Positions 1 to 9,384 are shown, counted from the first letter of the stretch. The stretch: 64,000 nucleotides of DNA from JAXMAZ01 sp046350115 (GCA_046350115.1 JAXMAZ010000026.1:39023-103022), one strand, 5' to 3'. Program-made: numbers and translations. The notes: a model not told the origin generated them from the sequence alone.

Positions 1-272
1 GGGGGGGGTTAACAGGTTATGAGAGCACGTTGATCCGAGCGACTCGTCGGTCCCAGAGCGTGTCCGGACCGGGAGTTAGGGGCGGGATGAGAACCCGATG
101 ACAGCCAACTGTCACGGGTTCGCTAGCGGTTGCCTCACAGTGTATCACGCCCGCCGGCCCAGGCCAGTGCGACGGCCGTCCGGTAGTGTCCCGGTTTGGG
201 GTTTGGTCCCCACCCCCCTTGTTGTGGAGGAGGGGACCTAGCCGAAGCAGTACTGGCCGCCCGTGCGTCTTA
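1..272. other. Left flank, no gene seen
   Basis: No convincing coding region, tRNA or rRNA is visible. The window opens with a run of eight G. A hairpin with arms at about 205-218 and 226-238 (GGTCCCC paired with GGGGACC, extended by a mostly matched C-rich/G-rich part) lies just left of the insertion sequence and could be a terminator of something outside the window. Positions 270-272 (TTA) form the left half of the apparent target duplication of the neighbouring IS. Confidence 0.5.
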
Positions 273-1151
273 GAAACCCTAACTTTACCTCGTCACCGGG
301 TCGAGGCGGTACCAGCAGACCTTGATGCAGGCGAGGGTGAGGAACGCCTGGTGGATGTCCGAGCGGCGCTCGTACCAAATTCAGCCGGCGGTTCGGTGGA
401 CCGCCGCGATCGTCCGCTCGACCACGTACCGGTCCTTCCCCAGCCCGCTCCCGTGCGGAGCGGCCCCGGCCGGGCAAAGATCGGCGCGACCCCATCCACC
501 GGAGGACCGCCTCGTGCCCGGCCGACCGGTACGCCCGGTCGCCGAGCAACTCCTCGGAACCCGCCCGGGCCGGCCGTACCCGGCCAGCGGGCAGGCGACG
601 ACGGTGGCCAGGAGCATGGTCACGTCGTGGGCGTTGGCGCGTCTCACCCGGCAGGCCAGCGGGACGCCGGCCCGGTCCACCATCAGGTGGTGCTTGGTGC
701 CGTTCTTCCCGCGGTCCGTGGGGTTCGGGCCGGTATCGACCCCCAAAAACCGCGGACGCTCGACGAGTCGATGGCGCACCCAGGACCAGTCGAGCTTCCC
801 CGCCCCGGCCAGCCGCTCAGGAGGACGGCGTGGATGCGGTCCCAGGTGCCGTCGGCCTGCCAGTCCCGCAGCCGCCGCCAGCACGACATGGCACCCGCAG
901 TTCAGCTCGGCCGGGAGATCCTCCCACGGCAGCCCGGTCTTGAGCACGAACAGGATGCCGGTCAGGGCCTGGCGGTGCGGCAGCGGCGGCCGGCCTCCCT
1001 TCGGGCTCGGCGGGGGCAGCGGCGGCAGGGTCGGCTCGATGATCGCCCACAGGGCGTCGGGCAGCAGCGGCTTGGCCATCCGTGGCGTCCTCCGGTCGGG
1101 GCCAGCAGCTTCCACGATAGCGGCCGGTCAGGCAAGTAAAGTTAGGGCTTC
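273..1151 (-). mobile_element. IS5-family-like insertion sequence, decayed
   Basis: The element is about 879 bp. Its ends are imperfect inverted repeats: the left end begins GAAACCCTAACTTTACCT and the inverted right end begins GAAGCCCTAACTTTACTT, so 16 of the first 18 bases match. It is flanked by the direct repeat TTA at 270-272 and 1152-1154, a 3-bp duplication of the kind known for the IS5/IS427 group. The single transposase reading region on the minus strand is broken by several frame changes. The element sits 27 bp past the stop of the M50 protease gene, so it probably did not disrupt a gene here. Confidence 0.8.
285..1079 (-). pseudogene. IS5-type DDE transposase, frameshifted
   Basis: The N-terminus starts MAKPLLPDALWAIIEP and continues with KGGRPPLPHRQALTGILFVL and GLPWEDLP, typical of IS5-family transposases. 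Later family blocks are all present but in different frames: SCWRRLRDWQADGTWDRIH (about 800-889), AIDSSSVR, TGPNPTDRGKNGTKHH (frame of the start), GDRAYRS (about 530), GSGLGKDRYVVERTIA (about 405-455) and YERRSDIHQAFLTLACIKV ending at a TAA at 285-287. At least five frame changes are needed. Some IS427-group elements use one programmed frameshift, but not this many, so I call it a pseudogene. Sequencing indels in GC runs are the alternative. Confidence 0.8.
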
Positions 1152-1178
1152 TTATTCGCCGCAGCCGGGGAACGCTTT

Positions 1179-1943
1179 TTACCGCCACCGTCGGTCGTAG
1201 TCGTCCGGGCCGTCGTCCCAACCCAGCGGCCGGCTGGCCTGGGACATCAGGACGTAACTCTCGTAGGCCATCAGGGCCAGGAAGAACGTCCCGAACGGCC
1301 CGGGGCGGAACGGGATCCAGCTCAACCAGGGGCCGGGATCCTGCCGCAACACCAGCATCAGCCCGAACACGGCGAGCGTCCCGGCCGTCACCATCGAAAT
1401 GCCGAAGGTGGTCACGTCCGCCCGCCGCAGGCCGAGCATGTGCCACACCTCCCGGCTCACCTTCCCGCCGTCCAGCGGCCAGATCGGCAGCAGGTTGAAC
1501 AGCGCCCACCACAGGTTGATGTTGAACAGGAACAGGAACGTGGCCGCGGTGTAGTTGTTCGCCGCCGCCCACCCGGTGGACTTCTGCGACACGTACAGGA
1601 GGCCGACGATCACGAGCTGAACGCCCGGGCCGGCCAGGGAGACGGCGATCTGCCGCCAACGGTGGACCGGCCGGTCCGGCATCGCCAGCCCGCCGAACGC
1701 GATCAGGGCGATCGACGCCTCCACCCGGAACAACCGGTAGACGACCGCGTGCCCCAGCTCGTGGACCAGGATGGACGCGAACACGCACGCCACCCAGAGG
1801 AGCAGGAACTGCGGGCCGAGCGCCCGGACGATCGACTCCCCGAGCAGCACCGCCGTCAGCCAGAACCACGGGCTGACCGTGACCGGGAACCGGAGGACGC
1901 GGAACCGGAGGTCGAACGCGGTCGGCTGGAAGCTTCCGAACAC
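1179..1943 (-). CDS. M50-type site-2 protease-like membrane metalloprotease
   Basis: This 254-residue integral membrane protein is of the M50 zinc metallopeptidase type, which cuts substrates inside the membrane. HELGH is at residues 61-65 in a hydrophobic helix (zinc ligands and catalytic Glu). The distal block FNLLPIWPLDGGK at about 149-161 supplies the third ligand Asp (LDG), a variant of the usual NPxDG. About five to six hydrophobic segments are visible, with no PDZ or CBS domain, so it is a minimal form. The start is GTG at 1943 with no strong Shine-Dalgarno sequence. It is divergent from the aminotransferase gene at 2051, with about 107 bp between them for promoters. The substrate is unknown. 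Confidence 0.85.
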   Translation of the reverse strand: MFGSFQPTAFDLRFRVLRFPVTVSPWFWLTAVLLGESIVRALGPQFLLLWVACVFASILVHELGHAVVYRLFRVEASIALIAFGGLAMPDRPVHRWRQIAVSLAGPGVQLVIVGLLYVSQKSTGWAAANNYTAATFLFLFNINLWWALFNLLPIWPLDGGKVSREVWHMLGLRRADVTTFGISMVTAGTLAVFGLMLVLRQDPGPWLSWIPFRPGPFGTFFLALMAYESYVLMSQASRPLGWDDGPDDYDRRWR

Positions 1944-2050
1944 CGGGGCACCACGGTACGGGTCTGGACGGGCGGCCGTGGGGCTGTCCGCCGGCCGCCG
2001 GAAGGGCCATCTTATGAACAGCCCGACCCGCGACCCGCCGGGGATCCGTC

Positions 2051-3172
2051 ATGGACTGGACCGCCTTCCGCTCCCACTTTCCCGTCACCCGCCAGTGGGC
2101 GTTCCTGGACCACGCCGCCGTCTGCCCGATCCCGGACACGGCCGTCGCCGCGCTCGCCGAGTACGGCCGGCGGATCGCCGACCACGGGATCGCCGACATC
2201 CACTTCTGGGTGGACCGGATCGCCGAGGTCCGCCGGCTGGCCGCCCGGCTGGTGAACGCCCCGTCGGCCGACGACGTTTGCTTCATCCCGAACACCACCG
2301 CCGGCATCGGCCTCGTCGCCGAGGGCTACCCGTGGAAGCCGGGCGAGAACGTGGTGCTGGCGGCCGAGGAGTACCCGTCCAACCAGTACCCGTGGCTGAA
2401 CCTGCAGGCCCGCGGCGTCGAGGTGCGGCGGGTGCCGAGCCGCGGCAACCGTGTGGAGGTGGACGACCTGCGGGCGGCGATGGACGGCAAGACGCGGGTG
2501 CTGGCCGCCAGCTTCGTGCAGTTCGGCAGCGGCTTCCGCAGCGACCTGGACGCCCTCGGCGAACTCTGCCGGGAGCGGGGCGTCTTCTTCTTCGTGGACG
2601 CGATTCAAGGGCTGGGCGTGTTCCCGGTGGACGTGCAGCGGACGCCGATCGACGCCCTCGCCGCCGACGGGCACAAGTGGCTGCTCGGGCCGGAAGGGGC
2701 GGGCATCGCGTACATCCGCCGGGAGTGGATCGACCGCCTCCACCCGGTCGGGGTCGGGGCGCACAGCGTCCTCAACCCGTTCGACTACGGCACCATCGAC
2801 TACCGGCCGAAGCCGCACGCCGGCCGGTACGAGGGCGGGGCGGTCAACGTCCCCGGCATCACCGCCCTGGGCGAGAGCCTGAAGCTGCTGCTGGACGCCG
2901 GCCCGGCGGCCGCCGAGCGGGTGCTGGCGCTGACCGACCACCTGTGTGACAAAGCCCTGTCACACGGACTGGAGGTGTTCAGCAGCCGGCGAGGCGGCGA
3001 CCGGTCCGGGATCGTGTCGCTGACCGTGCCCGGGGCCGACCCGAAGGACGTGATGAAGCGGTGCCGGGCGGCCGGGGTGGTGGTGAACGCCCGGGTCGGG
3101 CGGGTCCGGGTCAGCCCGCACTGCTACAACACGACCGACGACCTGGACCGGTTCCTGGCCGCCGTGAGGTGA
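2051..3172 (+). CDS. Class V aminotransferase (cysteine desulfurase/epimerase-like)
   Basis: This 373-residue PLP enzyme has aminotransferase fold type I, class V. The Schiff-base lysine is Lys209 in ADGHKWLLGPEG. Asp183 and Gln186 in FVDAIQGLG contact the cofactor, and NTTAG at 81-85 is the phosphate-binding loop. The length fits the isopenicillin-N-epimerase-like or NifS-like branch. No desulfurase active-site cysteine loop can be assigned with certainty near the C-terminus, so a specific substrate is not claimed. It is followed after 5 bp by coaD on the same strand, so the two are probably co-transcribed. Start ATG 2051, with GGGG upstream. Confidence 0.85.
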   Translation: MDWTAFRSHFPVTRQWAFLDHAAVCPIPDTAVAALAEYGRRIADHGIADIHFWVDRIAEVRRLAARLVNAPSADDVCFIPNTTAGIGLVAEGYPWKPGENVVLAAEEYPSNQYPWLNLQARGVEVRRVPSRGNRVEVDDLRAAMDGKTRVLAASFVQFGSGFRSDLDALGELCRERGVFFFVDAIQGLGVFPVDVQRTPIDALAADGHKWLLGPEGAGIAYIRREWIDRLHPVGVGAHSVLNPFDYGTIDYRPKPHAGRYEGGAVNVPGITALGESLKLLLDAGPAAAERVLALTDHLCDKALSHGLEVFSSRRGGDRSGIVSLTVPGADPKDVMKRCRAAGVVVNARVGRVRVSPHCYNTTDDLDRFLAAVR

Positions 3173-3177
3173 CGCTG

Positions 3178-3675
3178 ATGCCGAAGACCCTCTCCCCCCG
3201 GGTGGCGGTGTACACCGGCACCTTCGACCCCGTTCACCGCGGCCACCTGGACGTGATCGAGCGGGCGAGCAAGCTGTTCGACTCGCTGATCGTCGGGGTC
3301 GGGGTGAACCCGGACAAGCAGACGCTGTTCGACATCGACGAGCGGGTCGGCCTGCTGAGGCAGGTGACGGCCGGGTACGAGAACGTGGAGGTGGTGAAGT
3401 TCGACGGGCTGGCGGTGCGGTTCGTCCGCGGGGCCGGGGCGCGGATCATGGTCCGCGGGCTGCGGACCCTGTCCGACATGGAGTACGAGTTCACCATGTC
3501 GCTGATGAACCTGAACCTGGACCCGGAGATCGAGACGGTGTTCCTGATGGCCAAGGAGGAGTTCTCGCACGTGTCGAGTTCGCTCCTGCGGCAGATCGCC
3601 AAGCTCGGCGGCGACCTGTCGAAATTCCTCCCGGACCCGGTGGGCAAAGCACTGGTGCTGAAGGCACAAGGATAA
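3178..3675 (+). CDS. coaD: Pantetheine-phosphate adenylyltransferase
   Basis: CoaD transfers AMP from ATP to 4'-phosphopantetheine, the penultimate step of coenzyme A synthesis. The 165-residue length is normal. The nucleotidyltransferase signature is TGTFDPVHRGH at residues 13-23 (TxGH-type loop), and VRGLR is the conserved middle motif. The C-terminal loop reads VSSSLLRQI, the family's SSTxxR position with Leu. The start ATG at 3178 follows the aminotransferase stop by 5 nt and gives the standard N-terminus; an in-frame upstream extension lacks similarity. A large palindromic repeat starts 7 bp after the stop. Confidence 0.95.
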   Translation: MPKTLSPRVAVYTGTFDPVHRGHLDVIERASKLFDSLIVGVGVNPDKQTLFDIDERVGLLRQVTAGYENVEVVKFDGLAVRFVRGAGARIMVRGLRTLSDMEYEFTMSLMNLNLDPEIETVFLMAKEEFSHVSSSLLRQIAKLGGDLSKFLPDPVGKALVLKAQG

Positions 3676-3682
3676 TGCTTTC

Positions 3683-3858
3683 AGCCCCGGAGGGGCGGTG
3701 GATGCGCAGCCAGGGGCGCAAGCCCCTGGTAGCCCGAGCCACTGATCCCGTAGCCCCGGAGGGGCGGCAGATGCATGGCCATCTGCCGCCCCTCCGGGGC
3801 GAGGTGGGGGTCAGGGGACCAGGGCTTGCGCGCCCCGGGCTGCGCATCCTCCGGGGCT
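3683..3858. repeat. Nested palindromic repeat between coaD and PQQ gene
   Basis: The core is a perfect 21-bp inverted repeat, GCCCCGGAGGGGCGGCAGATG at 3753-3773 and its complement at 3780-3800, with a 6-bp loop. It is enclosed by outer arms at about 3683-3730 (starting AGCCCCGG) and 3818-3858 (ending CCGGGGCT) that pair with a few mismatches. The same AGCCCC...GGGGCG and CCAGGGG...CCCCTGG modules recur at 42874-43211. It lies between convergent genes and could act as a bidirectional terminator. Confidence 0.8.
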
Positions 3859-3871
3859 AAGAGCGGACAGG

Positions 3872-5185
3872 TCAGTTAGCCGCGAGCAGGTCGAAGCACA
3901 TCAGCTTGTGCCCGTCGCGGCGGGTTTCGTCCTTGCCGCGGAGGTACAGCCGGCCGCGGCTGACGACCGGCGGCGCCCAGCTCGGGTAGCCGATCCCCGG
4001 CACCTCCCACCGCGTCACCTCCTCGTACCGGTCCGGGTTCGGTTTGAACACCCGTAGCTCGCCGATCTCCCCGAGCGACACCAGATGGCCGTCGACGTGG
4101 ATCAGGGTGCAGCGGCTGGTCCGCCGCTCCCGCCACTTGACCTCGCCGGTGGCCAGCTCGACGCACCGCAGGTCGGCGTCGTTCGGGTGCTGGCCGCTGC
4201 ACCCGTAAACGTACCCGCCGACCCGGACGGGGGTACACCAGTGGGCCATCATCGCCTTCTCGTTCGGCTCCCTGTCCGCGTCCGACCAGGCGACCGCCGG
4301 CTTGCCGGAGGCCAGGTCGAGCAGGGCCGCCCCCTTCTCGTAGCATTCCGTCACCAACACCTTATCCCCGGCGACGAGCGGGTTGGCGGCGTTCACGCTG
4401 TCGTGCTTCTTCGCCCGCCACGGGAAGCGGAATGCCTCGGCCCCGGTTTGCGGGTCGAAGCCCAACAGTCCGCCGCGGGCGAAGTACAGCCCGGTTCGCT
4501 TGCCGCCGACGGTGGCGATGACCGGTGTGGCGTAGCTGGCCAGGTCCATCCCGACGCGGTACTTCTCCTTCCCGGTCCGCTTGTCGAACCCGACGACGCA
4601 GGTGCCGTCCGGCTTGGCGTCCCGCAGGTCGGCCGGCCGCGGCCCCTTCGGGCTGCCGCCGACCGGAACGATCAGCACATCGCCATCGACGAGCGGGGAG
4701 CCGCCGGCCCCGAAGAAATTCTGGTGGACGTGGTACGCCGCCTTGGTGTCGGTCCGCCACACCTCCTTGCCGTCCGCCACCGACACGCACGCCAGCACCC
4801 CGTCGACGCCGTGGACGTACACCCGCTCGCCGTCCACCACCGGGCAGGCCCGCGGGCCGGGGTCGTAGCCGTACAGGTCCTCGTACCGGGTCGGGTACTC
4901 GTACTTCCACACCTCGGCACCGGTGGCCGCGTCCCGGCAGGTGAGCCGGGCAGAATCCCCGACCCGGTCGAAGTGGAACAGCTTGCCGCCGGCGACGGTC
5001 GGCGGAGCGTACCCGAAGCCCAGCTCGCACTCCCACAGCTTCGGCGGGCCGGCCTTCGGCCACTTCCAGTTGAGCCCGGTTTCCGGCGAGGTGCCATCCC
5101 CGGCCGGGCCGAGAAAGCGGGGCCAGTCCGACCTAGGGCGGTCGGCCACCATCGCGGCGAGTAAGCAGATGCCGAGCAACCGCAT
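3872..5185 (-). CDS. Secreted PQQ-like beta-propeller repeat protein
   Basis: This 437-residue protein has an N-terminal signal peptide (MRLLGICLLAAMVADR). The body has repeated short blades containing GxxW, such as TGAEVWKYEY, DGKEVWRTD, TGKEKYRVG, TGEVKWRE, and LTCRDAATG-like and LACVSVADG-like strands, typical of PQQ-type eight-bladed propellers. Propellers of this sort without catalytic residues are common as exported proteins in planctomycetes and do not necessarily bind PQQ. The gene runs convergently toward coaD. Upstream (5186-5324) is a long inverted repeat rather than a clear promoter. The function is unknown beyond the fold. Confidence 0.8.
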   Translation of the reverse strand: MRLLGICLLAAMVADRPRSDWPRFLGPAGDGTSPETGLNWKWPKAGPPKLWECELGFGYAPPTVAGGKLFHFDRVGDSARLTCRDAATGAEVWKYEYPTRYEDLYGYDPGPRACPVVDGERVYVHGVDGVLACVSVADGKEVWRTDTKAAYHVHQNFFGAGGSPLVDGDVLIVPVGGSPKGPRPADLRDAKPDGTCVVGFDKRTGKEKYRVGMDLASYATPVIATVGGKRTGLYFARGGLLGFDPQTGAEAFRFPWRAKKHDSVNAANPLVAGDKVLVTECYEKGAALLDLASGKPAVAWSDADREPNEKAMMAHWCTPVRVGGYVYGCSGQHPNDADLRCVELATGEVKWRERRTSRCTLIHVDGHLVSLGEIGELRVFKPNPDRYEEVTRWEVPGIGYPSWAPPVVSRGRLYLRGKDETRRDGHKLMCFDLLAAN

Positions 5186-5205
5186 CGTCGGTCCTCAAAT
5201 CCGAT

Positions 5206-5316
5206 TTCACCGCAGAGGGCGCGGAGGACGCAGAGAGAACGACAGAGCAGAGAACCATTATTGAGAAGGGTTTGCCTCTGTCGTTCTCTCTGCGTCCTCC
5301 GCCCCTCTGCGGTGAA
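5206..5316. repeat. Long inverted repeat (40-bp arms)
   Basis: Arms at 5206-5247 and 5276-5316 begin TTCACCGCAGAGG and end ACGACAGAG. They pair over about 41 bp with a single small difference (GGGCGCGG against GGGGCGG) around a 28-bp loop. It lies between two genes of the same strand, 20 bp upstream of the PQQ-protein start. It could terminate the upstream FG-GAP gene. The purine-rich GCAGAGG-type sequence is unlike the surrounding coding DNA. Confidence 0.85.
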
Positions 5317-5324
5317 TACTGGCT

Positions 5325-7112
5325 TTACCGCCCCGCGACGTAGGCTCCGCCGGTGAACCCGAGGCCGAACGGGCTGAACTCGCCGACCACCGACCGGTCC
5401 CGGCCGTCGAACGTCTTCACCAGCCCGCCGCGGCCCGGCCCGGCGGCGGCGATCACGTCCGCCCCGGCCCCCGGGGTGAGCACCCCGGCCGCCACCCGCA
5501 CCCCGCCGCGGTAGCCCCGGCCGAACGCCTGCACCTCGCCGACCAGCCGGTTGCGGGTCGGGTCGAACACCCGGACCACCCCGCCGCCCCCCTCGCCCGG
5601 GCCGGTCAGCACTTCGGCCCGTCCGTTCGGCACCACCCGGCCGGCGGCCACGTACACCCCGCCGCGGAAGGCGTCGTCGTAGGCGTTGAACTCGGCCAGC
5701 TTCCGCCGGTTCACGCCGCTGAACACCTGGACGAGCGGGCCGGCTTGGGGGTGCGGGCCGGGGGCGGTGATCAGGTCCGGCATGCCGTCCCCGTCCACGT
5801 CGCCGAACGCCACCCGCACCCCGCACAACAGCTCCGGCGGGTGGGCGGTGAACTGGTCGATCATCGTCCCGGCGGCCAGGTCGAACACCCGGACCTGGGC
5901 CGGCCCGCCCTCCCCGGACCCGACCGCCACCATCGACCGGCCATTCGCCGTCCGGTCGGCGGCGGCCACGTACACCCCCAGGTCGTGCGGCGGGTCGAAC
6001 GCGGTGAACTCGGTCAGCAGGGAGAAGTCCCGGCCGTCGAACACCCGGACGATCGGCGGCCCGCCGCGGCCGGGGCCGGTGACGATCTCGGGGACGCCGT
6101 CCCCGGTCAGGTCGGCCACCGCCACCCGGACCCCGCCGCGGAACGACGGGTCGTAGGCGAAGAAGTCGGCCGACCCGGCCCCGGACGGGTCGCTCATCAC
6201 CTTGACGTGCGGCCCGCCCCCCTCGCCGGCCCCGACCACCAGCACCCGGCCGCGGCCTGGCACGACCGGGAACACCGGCCCGGGGACGATCGGGCCGCCC
6301 GGGGTCAGCCGGTCACCAAGATCGCGGAAGAGGGCGTCCACCTCGGCCGCTTGCAGCCGCAGCTCGGGGTTCACCCCGGCCGCGGTCGCCAGCCACGGGC
6401 CGGCCTGTTGCCAGGCGGCGACGGCGGCCGTGTACTCGGTCTGGAGCTGCGCGAGGGCCGCCCCGGACTGGGCCAGCCGGGCGAGCTGCCCGCACCGGGC
6501 GGCGGTCGTCTGCAGCGCCCTCGGCAACCCGATCGGCACCGCCCCGCCGGCGGCCAGCGCCGCCCGCACCTGTTCCACCTCCCGCTCGGCCGCCCGGGCG
6601 GTCCGGGCGATCTGCCGCAGTTGGAAGTCCGGGGCTGGGGTGGCGCCGCCGGACAGGGCGGCGTGGATCCGGTCGTCCGCGTACCGGATGCCGGCGACGG
6701 CCTGTTGCAAAGACGGGTGCTGGGCGGCCACCGGCCCCGCCGCGGTCAGCAGGGCTTCGAGCGCCGCGTCGAGCTGCTGGTGGCTGGTCAGGAGCAGGCT
6801 CGGGTCGGCCGCCTGCCGGGCGTTCTGATGGAAGGTGTTGGCCAGCGAAAGGGTCCGGTCGGCGGACACCCGCAGGGCGAGCCGCTGGCCGGTCGGGAGC
6901 GGCAGTGTCCCGACCAGGTTGCGGAACGACTGGAGCTGGAGGATGAGCTGGTTGGCCCGGGCGGCCAGCCGGGCGGACGCCGGCTCCGGCATCCCGGGCA
7001 GGACGGCGGCCCCGCCGGGCGGCCGGAGGACCACCGGCGGTTGCGCCCGGGCGACGGCCGGGCCGACGGCCGCCAGGGTGAGGATCAGGGCAGCGGCGCG
7101 GGTCGGGGTCAT
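5325..7112 (-). CDS. Secreted FG-GAP/VCBS-like repeat protein
   Basis: This 595-residue protein has a signal peptide ending near ARAQ. Residues about 40-270 form a mostly helical Ala/Leu-rich region. From about residue 300 to the end there are six to seven repeats of roughly 50 residues with the pattern VRVAVADLTGDGVPEIVTGPG, RGGPPIVRVFDG and a phrase like FxAFDP. The DGDG/TGDG calcium-type loops (GDVDGDGMPD, DLTGDGVPE) identify FG-GAP/VCBS-type blades of an integrin-alpha-like propeller. It is probably exported or surface located. Start ATG 7112. No enzymatic motif is visible. Confidence 0.8.
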   Translation of the reverse strand: MTPTRAAALILTLAAVGPAVARAQPPVVLRPPGGAAVLPGMPEPASARLAARANQLILQLQSFRNLVGTLPLPTGQRLALRVSADRTLSLANTFHQNARQAADPSLLLTSHQQLDAALEALLTAAGPVAAQHPSLQQAVAGIRYADDRIHAALSGGATPAPDFQLRQIARTARAAEREVEQVRAALAAGGAVPIGLPRALQTTAARCGQLARLAQSGAALAQLQTEYTAAVAAWQQAGPWLATAAGVNPELRLQAAEVDALFRDLGDRLTPGGPIVPGPVFPVVPGRGRVLVVGAGEGGGPHVKVMSDPSGAGSADFFAYDPSFRGGVRVAVADLTGDGVPEIVTGPGRGGPPIVRVFDGRDFSLLTEFTAFDPPHDLGVYVAAADRTANGRSMVAVGSGEGGPAQVRVFDLAAGTMIDQFTAHPPELLCGVRVAFGDVDGDGMPDLITAPGPHPQAGPLVQVFSGVNRRKLAEFNAYDDAFRGGVYVAAGRVVPNGRAEVLTGPGEGGGGVVRVFDPTRNRLVGEVQAFGRGYRGGVRVAAGVLTPGAGADVIAAAGPGRGGLVKTFDGRDRSVVGEFSPFGLGFTGGAYVAGR

Positions 7113-7146
7113 GGCCCGTCTCCAGGTCGGGGGCGGTCCGGGCCGG

Positions 7147-8225
7147 TCAGAACCGGTACACGGCCGCCAGCCCGGTTTGCGTCGGCATCCGGTCGGCCGG
7201 CACGACCACCACCTCGCCGCCGGTCTTGAGGGTCAGCTCGGCCAGGTCGTCCAGCAGGTCGTCCACCCCCGGGGCGTCGGCCGGGGCCGGGGTGACGGCC
7301 CCGGTGGCCGGGTCCACCGTCCCGGGCAGCAGCCGGTCGGCGTCCACCAGCAGGGTGCCGACCCGGTTCATGACGATCGCCGGGCCGACCTCCTTCGGGT
7401 CGGCGGCCGCCAGCCCGTGGGCCAGCGCCCCGCGGAACTTGTCCGTCAGCCCGGCCAGCCGGGCGGTGTACCGCGGCTGGATCACCTCCCAGGCGGCCGC
7501 CCGGAGGTCCGGCAGGGCCATCGTCCCGGGGTCCTTAATCACCCCTTCTTCTACCAGATGCGGGTTCTTGGACAACTTGCGAAACTCGCTGGCGTTGTCC
7601 GGGATGGCGGCCAGCACCACCGGCAGCCCGTCCCGGTGGGAGTACCGGTCGAGCACGGCCGCGTCCACCGCCCGGAAGAACTGCTCCACGTTCCGGTCCG
7701 GGTGCATCCGGTCGGACTGGGCCGGGTCGGTGCCGACCGCCGCCCGGTACTCCGGCAGCTCGCCCGGCCGGTCCACCCGGTGCAGCTCGTACCGGTTCCC
7801 CTCGAACAGCCGGGCCGACGTCTTGGTCAGCAGCAGCACGTGGAACCGGTCGGCCGACTGCGTCACCCGTAGGAGCGGCTTCAGGTGGAAGCTGTCCGCC
7901 ACCACGGCCAGGGCGTCCACCGGCCGGGGCAGCCAGAACGTCTCGAAGAACACCGGGGCGGCGAACACGGCCAGCCCGGGGTGGCGTCCGCCCAGAACCC
8001 GGTATTGCCGACCAGGCCGTGGATGCGGTCGAGGAGCGGGCGGCCGACCTGCTCCTGCCCGGCAGACCGCAGGGAACGGTCCGCCTGGTCAGCCAGCTCG
8101 CGGAGCAGGGTGTCGTTCTGCTGGGTGTCGGGGTGGCTCTGTTGGGCCGACAGGTACAGGGAAACGCACGGCCCGGCCGGGGGGGTGAGCAGGGACCGGA
8201 CCTGCGCGAAGGTGAGTGTCGCCAT
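7147..8225 (-). pseudogene. baeRF family-3-like protein gene, one frameshift
   Basis: The N-terminal part (MATLTFAQVRSLLTPPAG from ATG 8225) has the phrase GPCVSLYLSAQQSHPDTQQ and LLRELADQADRSL, resembling the start of bacterial archaeo-eukaryotic release-factor-like family 3 proteins. The rest, FAAPVFFETFWLPRPV to the C-terminal AAVYRF, continues in another frame from about 7968. Joining the frames at the C/G run near 7975-7983 (ATP|GLAVFAAP) restores one protein of about 359 residues, so a single-base indel splits the gene. It could be a genuine mutation or a base-calling error. The family resembles eRF1/Pelota-fold proteins linked to ribosome processes, but this member's role is not known. 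Confidence 0.7.
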
Positions 8226-8343
8226 GCCGAATCTCCGGGAAGGGGTCGGGGCACCGTCCGGCCCACCCGACGGCAGGTCCGGTGCCGTTCCGCCGGGGGG
8301 CGGTAGAATGCCTCCCGCTCCGGCCCCTTTCCCCGAGGCCCGC

Positions 8344-9378
8344 ATGGTCATTGCCCGGCAAGCCGTCATCACCGAGCCGTACAAGACGGCCGTCCGCGAG
8401 GTCGAACTGCCCGACCCGGCACCGAACCAGATCCTGCTCGCCGCCCACTACTCGGCGGTCAGCGCCGGGACCGAGCTGGCCGTGTACACCGGCTCCCACC
8501 AGTGGCTCAAAGACCCGGCCATGCCGGACTGGAAGTTCCCGTTCAAGAGCGGGTACTCGGCCGCCGGGGTCGTGCTCAAGGTCGGGTCCGAGTTCCCCGG
8601 CGGGTTTCAGGAAGGGGACCGGGTGAGCTTCCCCGGCAACCACGCCTCCGCCGAACTGCTGACCGTCGGGCACGAGCGGTGCCGGGTGTGGAAGCTGCCG
8701 GACGACCTGCCGTTCGACAAGGCGGCGGTGGCGTGCGTGGCCCGGTACGGGCTGGGGGCGTCCGTCCGGGCCGGCATCACCCTCGGCCGGAGTGCCGCGG
8801 TGCTCGGGCTGGGGATCATCGGCCAGTTCGCCCTGCGGTGCCTGCTGGCGGCCGGGGCGTCCCCGGTGGTCGGCATCGACGCGGTGAAGATGCGGCGGGA
8901 CGCGGCCAGGGCGGCCGGTGCCGACTTCGTCATCGACCCGTCGGCCGGGGACGTGCGGGACCAGCTCCGGGCGGCGTTGCAGGCGAAGGGGGCGGAGATT
9001 ATCGCGGACGCCACCGGGGTGCCGGACGCCATCCCGACGGCCATGTCCCTGGCGTGCGACGCCGGGCAGGTGGTGGTGGTCGGCAGCCCGCGCGGGAAGG
9101 CGAAGGAGGTCAACTTCTACGACGACCTGCACCGCCGGTACATCGAGGTGACGGGCGCTCACGGGAACATGCTGTTCGAGCCGGCCCACACCCGGCTGGC
9201 CGGGGCGTGGGACATCAACAAGGCCCAGCTCTGGCTGCTGCGGCAGTTGGCCAGCGGCCGGCTGTCGCTGGCCGGGCTGATCACGCACACCATCGCGCCG
9301 GACCAGCTCGGGCAGACCTACGAGGGCCTGTTGAAGAACAAGGACGAGTACCTGGGGGCGATGGTGAAGTGGGTGTGA
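8344..9378 (+). CDS. Zinc-type alcohol dehydrogenase-like (MDR) oxidoreductase
   Basis: This 344-residue medium-chain dehydrogenase/reductase has an N-terminal GroES-like domain (residues 1-150, including SAGTELAVYTGS) and a Rossmann domain with AAVLGLGIIGQFALRCL (GxGxxG) near residue 160. The four-cysteine structural zinc loop of classic alcohol dehydrogenases is missing. The family includes L-threonine-dehydrogenase-like and BchC-like enzymes; the substrate here is unknown. ATG at 8344 is preceded by a purine-poor leader. It is divergent from the baeRF-like gene and ends at a strong hairpin shared with the convergent gene at 9435. Confidence 0.8.
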   Translation: MVIARQAVITEPYKTAVREVELPDPAPNQILLAAHYSAVSAGTELAVYTGSHQWLKDPAMPDWKFPFKSGYSAAGVVLKVGSEFPGGFQEGDRVSFPGNHASAELLTVGHERCRVWKLPDDLPFDKAAVACVARYGLGASVRAGITLGRSAAVLGLGIIGQFALRCLLAAGASPVVGIDAVKMRRDAARAAGADFVIDPSAGDVRDQLRAALQAKGAEIIADATGVPDAIPTAMSLACDAGQVVVVGSPRGKAKEVNFYDDLHRRYIEVTGAHGNMLFEPAHTRLAGAWDINKAQLWLLRQLASGRLSLAGLITHTIAPDQLGQTYEGLLKNKDEYLGAMVKWV

Positions 9379-9384
9379 ACGAAT

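Noticed and set aside
1440..2255. Long frames antisense to real genes, including the stretch opposite the M50 protease gene
   Set aside because: High-GC coding DNA creates long open antisense frames. Arg/Pro/Gly-biased composition and absence of any motif mark them as artefacts.
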